Of a stretch of DNA of 5,299 bases, positions 1 through 5,299 are shown piece after piece. Below the pieces are notes generated by a model. It did not search any database. It had not been told where the DNA came from and was given only the letters and a program-made list of their open reading frames with translations. The translations under genes were made by a program, and so were the position numbers. The stretch lies in the NCBI GenBank assembly GCA_011052285.1, contig DRJH01000435.1, forward strand, positions 1 to 5,299. The letters run 5' to 3'. Numbering within the stretch: the stretch's first letter is position 1; the number at the start of each line of letters is the position of its first letter. The stretch is from Gammaproteobacteria bacterium (GTDB lineage Bacteria > Pseudomonadota > Gammaproteobacteria > Arenicellales > DRJH01).

Positions 1-882
1 GCCGGTTTGCTGTTGTTCACCTCGATACAGGCCTGGATGGGGCAGGATGTTACTCTCTATGCCCTGCCGGCAAGCTTGTTGATCATGGTTGGTCTGGGCT
101 TGGTATGGTTGGAAATTGGCCGTCCCATGCGCTCACTGAATGTTTTTCTCAACCCACGAACCTCCTGGATGAGTCGGGAATCCATTGTCGCCCTGGGCTT
201 GCTACCACTGGGATTTCTCAGTTATTTCACCCACTCACTTGCCATCCTCGCTGCGGCTGCTGTCACTGCCATGCTCTTTTTGTATTGTCAGGCAAGCATA
301 CTTAAAGCCGCCAAGGGTATCCCAGCGTGGCGAGTGCGGGAAATTGTCCCCTACATACTCTCAACCGGACTTGCTGAGGGATTTGGTCTGTTGTTACTGC
401 TGAACAGCGCATTGCAGCCACAGTTTGAAGTGACACGATTGCTGCTAAACACCGCACTGGTGCTGTTGCTCGGGCGTATGGTGTTCTGGCATCGATATTG
501 GCGGGTGTTGAGTACCGAGGCACCAACACGAACCATCAAGGTACTGAATGCGGCCTATCCGGTGTTTTTCCTGATCGGCTTTCTGGTGCCAACCGTGCTG
601 ATCATCAGCGCCAGATTGCAATTGACCAACCCCATCATTCTAAGCTTGATCACCGGATTCTGTATGATACTGGCCGGATGGATGAGCAAAATGACCATAA
701 TAACGCGCGCTGCCTACAATCAAGGCTACGCCATTCCCGTTACCCCGTCTCGTGGTGGCGGAAAACCCGGTCCCGGCCTTACACCAGGCTGGAAGACCCG
801 AAACACTACGCAGGCGACTCTTGACAGGAACCTGTCCGAGAATAGCTCAATAACCAATCTCCCAAGGAGGAATCATGTCTAG
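1..882 (+). CDS. DmsC/NrfD-type membrane anchor subunit of a molybdopterin oxidoreductase, PadD-like (5' partial)
   Basis: The reading frame is open from base 1 (Ala-Gly-Leu-Leu...), so the true start lies upstream and an internal TTG at base 7 is not the start. The 293 visible residues hold roughly seven complete hydrophobic segments (about 19-39, 61-78, 79-98, 115-136, 146-163, 183-203, 209-229) plus the end of one at the N-terminus, which fits the eight-helix DmsC fold. The loop at about 40-60, with GRPMRS and NPRTSWMSRE, is the hallmark of DMSO-reductase anchor subunits. These subunits hold the catalytic Mo and Fe-S subunits at the inner membrane and exchange electrons with quinone. The Gly/Pro-rich segment at 251-264 ends in PGW, followed by a polar tail of about 29 residues. 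Because the next gene is a phenylacetate-CoA ligase, the best specific guess is PadD of phenylacetyl-CoA:acceptor oxidoreductase. The family is well supported; PadD is inferred. The catalytic subunits are expected upstream, outside the window. Confidence 0.85.
   Translation, partial: AGLLLFTSIQAWMGQDVTLYALPASLLIMVGLGLVWLEIGRPMRSLNVFLNPRTSWMSRESIVALGLLPLGFLSYFTHSLAILAAAAVTAMLFLYCQASILKAAKGIPAWRVREIVPYILSTGLAEGFGLLLLLNSALQPQFEVTRLLLNTALVLLLGRMVFWHRYWRVLSTEAPTRTIKVLNAAYPVFFLIGFLVPTVLIISARLQLTNPIILSLITGFCMILAGWMSKMTIITRAAYNQGYAIPVTPSRGGGKPGPGLTPGWKTRNTTQATLDRNLSENSSITNLPRRNHV
864..870 (+). promoter_or_regulatory. Strong ribosome binding site of the CoA ligase gene
   Basis: AAGGAGG is a near-perfect Shine-Dalgarno sequence four bases before the ATG at 875. 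It lies inside the last codons of the anchor gene, so the two genes are physically interlocked (8-base overlap) and probably cotranscribed. It fixes the ligase start at 875. Confidence 0.85.
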
Positions 883-2185
883 TGCCAAAACAGACAATTA
901 TTTTTATGCTCGAGAAGCTGAATGCATGGACCGCCCGCAGCTACAGGCACTCCAGTTACAGCGCCTGCAGCAAACGGTACAGCATGCCTACGAGCACGTT
1001 GCGCACTACCACAAGGCACTCGATGAAGCGAGGCTGAAACCGGCTGATCTGGGTACTCTTGATGACTTGGCGAAATTTCCCTTTACAGTCAAGGACGACC
1101 TGCGTGCCGCCTATCCCTTCAACCTGTTTGCCGTACCCATGAACGAAGTGGTACGGGTTCACGCCTCCTCTGGCACAACCGGTAAACCGACCGTGGTGGG
1201 CTATACCGCCACAGATATCAATACTTGGGCAGATCTAATGGCACGCAGTATCGCCTGTGCCGGTGGCCGACCGGGTGATATCGCCCATAATGCCTATGGA
1301 TATGGGCTTTTTACCGGGGGACTTGGTGCTCATTACGGTGCCGAGAGGCTCGGCTGCACAGTAATTCCGATGTCTGGCGGCAATTCTCCGAAACAGATTC
1401 AGCTGTTACAGGATTTTGGGGCACAAATCTTGTTTGCAACACCGTCTTATGCCTTGAATATCGCCGAAATCGCGGCCAAACAGGGTGACGATCTGGCTTC
1501 CGGCCCATTGCGGGTCGGGATCTTCGGTGCCGAACCCTGGAGTGAAGGCATGCGCAGCGAACTTGAAACCCGACTGGGTCTGCAAGCTATCGATATCTAT
1601 GGACTGTCTGAAATCCTGGGACCCGGTGTGGCCTCTGAGTGCCCCGAGCAGGCAGGATTACATGGCTGGGAGGATCATTTCCTGTTTGAAATTATTGACC
1701 CAAAAACCCTGCAGCCACTGCCCTGTGGTGAAGTTGGTGAGCTGGTCATCACCACACTGACCAAACAAGCGCTACCGATTCTTCGCTACCGAACCCATGA
1801 CATCACCTGGCTGACCGATGAACGCTGCGCTTGTGGCCGCAGTCATGTCCGCATCAAACGTGTGATCGGTCGAAATGACGATATGCTGATTATCCGGGGT
1901 GTCAACGTCTATCCCTCACAAATCGAAGCAGCGCTCGTCGGTCTGGAGGGTCTGGCCCCACATTATCAGCTGGTGGTACGACGTGACGGTACGCTCGATA
2001 CCCTGTCTGTTGATGTAGAAGTGGCCCCTGGATTCAGTGGTGACCGGAAACAATTGGCCAGCACTACCGGTGTTCATATCAAGTCCATGGTCGGTGTAAC
2101 CTGCTGTATTAATGTTCTGGATGAGGGTCAGGTACCCCGTTCACAAGGCAAAGCGGTGCGTGTGCGCGATTTACGTTCCCAATGA
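875..2185 (+). CDS. paaK: Phenylacetate-CoA ligase (PaaK/PadJ family, AMP-forming)
   Basis: The 436-residue protein matches the usual PaaK length. It should catalyse ATP + phenylacetate (or a related aromatic acid) + CoA to the aryl-acetyl-CoA, AMP and PPi, in the cytoplasm. Visible motifs in order: the phosphate-binding loop HASSGTTGKPT (96-106); IYGLSEILGPGVASEC (241-256), the PaaK form of the aromatic-acid/AMP site; the hinge region RYRTHD (304-309); GRNDDMLIIRGVNVYPSQIE (332-351), opening the C-terminal domain; and SQGKAVRV near the end, where Lys426 is the expected adenylation lysine. CxC-type cysteines at 318 and 320 (RCACGR) are also common in PaaK. The start at 875 is set by the strong AAGGAGG. 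The position between a DmsC-type anchor and an AOR suggests the anaerobic PadJ role rather than the aerobic paa pathway, since no paaABC-type genes are seen. Substrate range cannot be read from sequence; a related arylacetate or benzoate-type acid is the main alternative. Confidence 0.93.
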   Translation: MSSAKTDNYFYAREAECMDRPQLQALQLQRLQQTVQHAYEHVAHYHKALDEARLKPADLGTLDDLAKFPFTVKDDLRAAYPFNLFAVPMNEVVRVHASSGTTGKPTVVGYTATDINTWADLMARSIACAGGRPGDIAHNAYGYGLFTGGLGAHYGAERLGCTVIPMSGGNSPKQIQLLQDFGAQILFATPSYALNIAEIAAKQGDDLASGPLRVGIFGAEPWSEGMRSELETRLGLQAIDIYGLSEILGPGVASECPEQAGLHGWEDHFLFEIIDPKTLQPLPCGEVGELVITTLTKQALPILRYRTHDITWLTDERCACGRSHVRIKRVIGRNDDMLIIRGVNVYPSQIEAALVGLEGLAPHYQLVVRRDGTLDTLSVDVEVAPGFSGDRKQLASTTGVHIKSMVGVTCCINVLDEGQVPRSQGKAVRVRDLRSQ

Positions 2186-2187
2186 AC

Positions 2188-2213
2188 CCTTTGTCACAGT
2201 CCTTTGTCAGAGT
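2188..2213 (+). repeat. Tandem 13-bp direct repeat, two copies
   Basis: CCTTTGTCACAGT (2188-2200) is followed immediately by CCTTTGTCAGAGT (2201-2213); 12 of 13 bases match. It starts three bases after the ligase stop codon. It could be a protein-binding direct repeat or a small local duplication. Confidence 0.7.
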
Positions 2214-2239
2214 CTAGAAGCCTGTGTGGCCGACTGTGA
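2194..2239. repeat. 8-bp inverted repeat with 30-base spacer
   Basis: TCACAGTC (2194-2201) is the exact reverse complement of GACTGTGA (2232-2239). The long spacer and absence of a T tract argue against an intrinsic terminator. It could be a weak RNA stem upstream of the AOR ribosome binding site or a dyad for a regulator, and an arm of this length can arise by chance. Confidence 0.4.
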
Positions 2240-2253
2240 AACTGTGTGCCTCC

Positions 2254-2259
2254 GGAGAG
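2254..2259 (+). promoter_or_regulatory. Ribosome binding site deciding the AOR start
   Basis: GGAGAG sits six bases before the ATG at 2266, good spacing for translation from that codon. It argues against the upstream in-frame GTG at 2224, which has no comparable site and would add a 14-residue non-family leader. Confidence 0.75.
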
Positions 2260-2265
2260 ACCAGA

Positions 2266-4590
2266 ATGACAACCGATGACCGCGTGGACCAATTGCTCTG
2301 CCGTATGCAGAACACACCACAATACCCCACCCAGGGTGCGGTGCTGTTTGTTAATCTGGGCTGCCAATCGAGTCGTCGTGCTTATCTTCCAATCGAAGTC
2401 TTGACCACCTTTCTTAGCGGCCGAGGCGCCAATATGTTCCTGCTGTATAATCTGCTACCCATCACTAGCTGTGATCCCCTTGACCCGGAAGTACCGTTGA
2501 TTTTTGGCGCCGGATCACTGTGTGGTTACCTGGCATCAGCAACCCGTGGTAATGTCACCAGTCTATCACCGGACAGTGAGGCCATTATGGACAGCAGTGC
2601 CGGTGACTATTTTCCTGCCTTTATGCGCCATCACGGTTATGACCATATTGTGCTCTATGGTTACAACCCGCAATGGACTCTGCTACGCATTGCCCGGGAA
2701 GAAGTGGAATTTATCGATGCCACGCCCTACCTCGGCCTCGATAACAGTGCGCTGACCACAGCAGTGGAAAGACAATTTAGCGGTCAGGAACGCAAGGATA
2801 TGGCCCTGGCCAGGATTACCCGGGCCGGGGAAAATCAAGTGTTGAATGCGGGCATCATGAGCGGTCCAAAATCTATTTGGGCGCGTGGTGGTACGGGTGC
2901 AAAAATGGGTGCACTACAGGTAAAAGCCATACTGATTCATGGCAGCCCCGGCAAGATTGCCTCTTCAAGGGAATTCAAGCTTGGTGCCAAAAAGATCAGC
3001 GGCAATATCATCGCCAGTAGCGTAATCCGTAATGCCATGAAGACCACCGGCACCCCTTTCCTGTATAAACCCAGCCGTATTCTAGGCGCCATGGGCACCC
3101 TGAATAATCAGCAAACAACCTGGGTTGAAGACCTGGATGCTGATAATTTTGATAGCTACCGCACCGGTATGGATGGCTGCTACAAATGTCCGGTCAAATG
3201 CCGCCCACTGAATGATATGACGCCGCACGGCAAAGGTGGATTCGGTGCCCAGGCACTGAAGGGTATTTCAGGCAATGCCGGTTATGACCCGTCCCAGGTC
3301 AATACCGCACATCAGCGGGAAGCGGAATACAACGGTATTCATAATAATGGTGTCTTTGATCAATTCGACAAGGGTGATGGGCCTGAATATGTCACTCTGG
3401 GCAAGTTCGGGCCCAATCTCGGCATCAAGTCACCGGAACAGGTCCTGCGCCTGAACAATATCCTCAATGAACTGGGGTTGGACTCCGCCGGTACCGGTGG
3501 TGCTATTGCCTGGGCGATGGAACTCTACCAACGGGGCATTATTGACCAGCAGATGACCGGAGATCTGGATCTAAGTTGGGGCAACTACCCGGTTATTGAG
3601 AAGTTGTTGTTCCTGACCGCCAAGCGGGAAGGTTTCGGTGATGTGATCGCCGATTCGGCACGTGCAGTGGCCACCGGAAGATATCCAGCCAAAGCACTGC
3701 AATACCGGATGGCGGTGAAGGGGCTATTTCAATCTGACCCGCATGACAGCCGTATTCTTAAGGCTTTTGCCTTGGGGTTGGCTGTGGCCACACGGGGTAT
3801 GGATCATTTGCGTAACCGGGTCACCCTGGAAATCAACGCCCGTATCAATGACGATGCCGCGTTCAAATCTAAACTGTATGGGGGAACGGTTGCTGCAGAA
3901 CCCAATAGTTACAGCGGTAAAGAATACGCAGTGCGCCGCTGCGAAGACACCTTCGCTGCAGGTGATTCTGTAGGCATGTGTCGTTTTACTACCAAGCTTT
4001 TTAACTCACCGAATTTACCCGATACCGAGGATTTTTCCAAACAACTGGAACTGTTGACAGGCGTTCAGCTCAGCAGTGATGCCATGCTGGAATGTGGACG
4101 CAATGTTATGGCCCTGGAGCGTATGCTCAATGCCGGTCGAGGGTTGGGCGCGAAGGATGACACGTTGCCCCGACGCTGGTTTGAGGAACCAAATACCGCC
4201 GGCCCGTTTAAAGGAGAACGCATTGACAAAGACACCTTCGAACTACTAAAACAACGGTTCTATCGACTAAGCGGGTTGGAAGCGGATGGATTACCCAGTT
4301 CCCAGTGGTGGCACAAGCTTTCTGCCGTATTGACCGGCTATGCGCTCTTAATCAAATTACCTGCCATTCCCGGACTACAGCGACGCAGTCTTGTCATCAA
4401 CCAGCCACTGACGACGCTTCCGGAAGTACACGAATACATCAAACGACTGTTACCCATCACCGCGACAGTACTCGATGACAAGGCCACTGGTATCGCGATC
4501 AATAATGAAATCGTCATTTCCTCGGAGGCCGATGTCCATATTAAAAATGGTGATGAAATCTGCATAGTCCCCATTCTTTCTGGCGGCTGA
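2266..4590 (+). CDS. AOR-family tungsten/molybdenum aldehyde:ferredoxin oxidoreductase with C-terminal ThiS/MoaD-like domain
   Basis: Starting at the ATG with a good Shine-Dalgarno, the protein has 774 residues, well above the ~600-650 usual for AOR enzymes. Family features in order: N-terminal AOR domain with SGRGANMFLL (51-60) and LCGYLASATRG (85-95); pterin-domain motif ARGGTGAKMGALQVKAI (206-222); [4Fe-4S] ligands C305-x2-C308-x3-C312; GPEYVTLGKFG (372-382), whose Glu374 corresponds to the catalytic Glu of Pyrococcus AOR; LGLDSAGTGG (403-412), a cofactor-binding motif; RGMDHLRNR (510-518), whose His514 corresponds to the active-site His; and DSVGMC (567-572), giving the pterin motif and fourth cluster ligand Cys572. 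Residues about 706-774 form a ThiS/MoaD-like domain ending in SGG. AOR enzymes interconvert aldehydes and carboxylates on a W-bis-pterin cofactor with low-potential electrons; no partner Fe-S or FAD subunit is in the window. Next to a phenylacetate-CoA ligase, phenylacetaldehyde is a plausible substrate, but this is inferred. A BamB-like aromatic-ring role is a less likely alternative. The gene is translationally coupled to the next one. Confidence 0.9.
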   Translation: MTTDDRVDQLLCRMQNTPQYPTQGAVLFVNLGCQSSRRAYLPIEVLTTFLSGRGANMFLLYNLLPITSCDPLDPEVPLIFGAGSLCGYLASATRGNVTSLSPDSEAIMDSSAGDYFPAFMRHHGYDHIVLYGYNPQWTLLRIAREEVEFIDATPYLGLDNSALTTAVERQFSGQERKDMALARITRAGENQVLNAGIMSGPKSIWARGGTGAKMGALQVKAILIHGSPGKIASSREFKLGAKKISGNIIASSVIRNAMKTTGTPFLYKPSRILGAMGTLNNQQTTWVEDLDADNFDSYRTGMDGCYKCPVKCRPLNDMTPHGKGGFGAQALKGISGNAGYDPSQVNTAHQREAEYNGIHNNGVFDQFDKGDGPEYVTLGKFGPNLGIKSPEQVLRLNNILNELGLDSAGTGGAIAWAMELYQRGIIDQQMTGDLDLSWGNYPVIEKLLFLTAKREGFGDVIADSARAVATGRYPAKALQYRMAVKGLFQSDPHDSRILKAFALGLAVATRGMDHLRNRVTLEINARINDDAAFKSKLYGGTVAAEPNSYSGKEYAVRRCEDTFAAGDSVGMCRFTTKLFNSPNLPDTEDFSKQLELLTGVQLSSDAMLECGRNVMALERMLNAGRGLGAKDDTLPRRWFEEPNTAGPFKGERIDKDTFELLKQRFYRLSGLEADGLPSSQWWHKLSAVLTGYALLIKLPAIPGLQRRSLVINQPLTTLPEVHEYIKRLLPITATVLDDKATGIAINNEIVISSEADVHIKNGDEICIVPILSGG
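4381..4587 (+). other. ThiS/MoaD-like beta-grasp domain fused to the AOR C-terminus
   Basis: About 69 residues after the AOR core have the size and pattern of ThiS: an opening strand (RRSLVINQPL), a helix (LPEVHEYIKRLL), a strand GIAINNEIV with the family-typical 'N.e.v' turn, then NGDEICIVPILSGG. The 'GDEI.ivP.lsGG' ending and a terminal Gly-Gly directly before the stop codon match the sulfur-carrier proteins ThiS and MoaD, which are activated as C-terminal adenylates and thiocarboxylates. Free MoaD-like proteins are encoded near some AOR genes; here the domain is in the same chain. Linker residues about 675-705 contain a hydrophobic stretch (LSAVLTGYALLIKLPAIPG). Confidence 0.85.
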
Positions 4591-5299
4591 TGGCAAAATC
4601 ACGACCTATGGATAACATCGCAATCAAGGCAGACAGAAACAACTTAACTGTTGAACAACTCAGCCAGGAAGTAGGTCATCAAGTTCGTTCGATTCGTTCC
4701 CGGCGCGGCTTGACCCGCAAAAACCTGGCATTTCATTCCGATGTATCAGAACGTTACCTGGCACAGCTCGAGCGTGGTACCGCCAATGTTTCCCTGTCGT
4801 TGTTATTACGTATTGCCAGGGCACTCGGTGTCCGGATTGGCTCATTATTGCCTGAACAGGAAGAAACCTGTATTCGCTATCCACCGCTGGGTGAACTGAT
4901 AGAAGGATTCAGTGCGGAAGTACAGGAACACGCCTATACCCTGTTGCGCAAAGAGTTTTCCCGTCACCGTGGTGGTAGCTTGGGTGTCGCCCTCATCGGT
5001 TTGCGTGGTGGTGGAAAAACGACCTTGGGGCAGTTGTTATCCAAATATTTTCAGGTGCCTTTTGTGCGTCTTAACTCCGTAACAGCTAAGCTCGCAGGCA
5101 TGGAAATGGATGAGCTGATCTCCCTAACCGGCCAGAGTGTGTATCGCCGCCTGGAGCTGCAGGCATTGCAACAAACCATGGCTGATTATCATCATGTCAT
5201 CGTGGAAACAGGCGGCAGCCTGATTTCCGAAGCAGAAACCTACGGTCTTTTACGCGAACATTTTTTTACCGTCTGGATCCGTGCTCTGCCGGAAGATCA
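4590..5299 (+). CDS. BzdR/BoxR-like transcriptional regulator: XRE HTH plus shikimate-kinase-like domain (3' partial)
   Basis: The frame from the ATG at 4590 stays open to the window end (236 codons plus two bases). The stop of the AOR gene and this ATG share a base (TGATG), so translation is probably coupled; an in-frame ATG at 4608 is an alternative, and neither has a strong Shine-Dalgarno. Residues about 27-88 are an XRE-type helix-turn-helix (VRSIRSRRGLTRKNLA, then SERYLAQLERGTANVSLSLL). A linker follows, then a shikimate-kinase-like domain from about 131 with Walker A GLRGGGKTT (137-145), GQSVYRRLELQAL (181-193), VETGGSLISEAETY (205-218) and TVWIRALPED at the cut. BzdR (Azoarcus) and BoxR have this order and sense benzoyl-CoA to derepress anaerobic and aerobic benzoate pathways. 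The Asp pair of true shikimate kinases is replaced here (Arg160, Asn162), so enzymatic kinase activity is not expected. Roughly 60-70 C-terminal residues are missing if the family length of about 300 holds. Role in controlling this operon is inferred. Confidence 0.88.
   Translation, partial: MAKSRPMDNIAIKADRNNLTVEQLSQEVGHQVRSIRSRRGLTRKNLAFHSDVSERYLAQLERGTANVSLSLLLRIARALGVRIGSLLPEQEETCIRYPPLGELIEGFSAEVQEHAYTLLRKEFSRHRGGSLGVALIGLRGGGKTTLGQLLSKYFQVPFVRLNSVTAKLAGMEMDELISLTGQSVYRRLELQALQQTMADYHHVIVETGGSLISEAETYGLLREHFFTVWIRALPED

Larger units (their letters stand above)
2186..2265 (+). promoter_or_regulatory. 80-bp intergenic gap with repeats, possible operator or RNA element
   Basis: This is the only real gap in an otherwise overlapping operon. 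It contains a 13-bp tandem repeat, an 8-bp inverted repeat and several CTGTG words. I see no convincing -35/-10 pair and no GC-rich hairpin followed by a T run, so neither a promoter nor a terminator is claimed. Its position allows separate tuning of the AOR gene and the regulator gene. The role is inferred. Confidence 0.35.

Noticed and set aside
302..539. Minus-strand and alternate-frame open frames within the anchor gene
   Set aside because: They overlap the clearly transmembrane + strand frame and have no recognisable protein features.
2194..2239. Intrinsic terminator after the ligase gene
   Set aside because: The 8-bp arms are 30 bases apart and no T run follows, so a rho-independent terminator is not supported.
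2224..2265. Longer AOR start at the in-frame GTG
   Set aside because: It has no good Shine-Dalgarno, whereas the ATG at 2266 has GGAGAG at six-base spacing; the extra 14 residues do not resemble an AOR N-terminus.
2186..2265. BzdR-type TGCA operator repeats in the gap
   Set aside because: No TGCA word occurs in this spacer, so a known BzdR-like operator cannot be claimed here.
4588..4592. Possible assembly or frameshift artefact joining the AOR and regulator
   Set aside because: The TGATG stop/start overlap is a common coupling arrangement, and both proteins end and begin at family-appropriate places.
4660..4884. Minus-strand open frame opposite the regulator
   Set aside because: It lies wholly opposite the helix-turn-helix coding region, has no recognisable domain and no support; it is a shadow frame.
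4590..5299. Shikimate kinase (AroK) enzyme
   Set aside because: An N-terminal XRE helix-turn-helix is fused, and the substrate-binding aspartates and GGG loop are altered; the BzdR/BoxR regulator architecture explains it better.

Overview
The window reads as one co-directional, tightly packed operon fragment on the + strand. It holds four genes, the first cut at its 5' end and the last cut at its 3' end. Base composition is near-balanced, Shine-Dalgarno sites are clear, and the gene families are typical of facultatively anaerobic Proteobacteria that degrade aromatic acids without oxygen (Thauera/Aromatoleum/Azoarcus and marine gammaproteobacterial counterparts). The exact taxon cannot be fixed from the sequence. 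There are no RNA genes, mobile elements, CRISPR arrays or convincing terminators.

Layout. (1) Positions 1-882: a DmsC/NrfD-type multi-pass membrane anchor of a molybdopterin oxidoreductase, best matched in context to the PadD subunit of phenylacetyl-CoA:acceptor oxidoreductase. (2) 875-2185: a full-length phenylacetate-CoA ligase (PaaK/PadJ type), overlapping gene 1 by 8 bases. (3) 2186-2265: an 80-bp gap with a 13-bp tandem repeat and an 8-bp inverted repeat. (4) 2266-4590: a tungsten/molybdenum aldehyde:ferredoxin oxidoreductase (AOR) family protein whose last ~70 residues form a ThiS/MoaD-like beta-grasp domain ending in Gly-Gly. (5) 4590-5299 (cut): an XRE helix-turn-helix protein fused to a shikimate-kinase-like domain, the BzdR/BoxR architecture of benzoyl-CoA-responsive regulators. 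It overlaps gene 4 by one base.

Inferred joint function: the AOR would oxidise an aldehyde (phenylacetaldehyde is the obvious candidate) to the acid, or do the reverse. The ligase would convert phenylacetate to phenylacetyl-CoA. The anchored molybdoenzyme, whose catalytic subunits should lie just upstream, would oxidise the alpha-methylene group and pass electrons to quinone. The BzdR/BoxR-like protein would sense an aromatic acyl-CoA and control the operon. The most unusual element is the AOR carrying its own C-terminal ThiS/MoaD-type sulfur-carrier-like domain. The AOR substrate and the specific Pad assignment are inferences from context, not read directly from the sequence.
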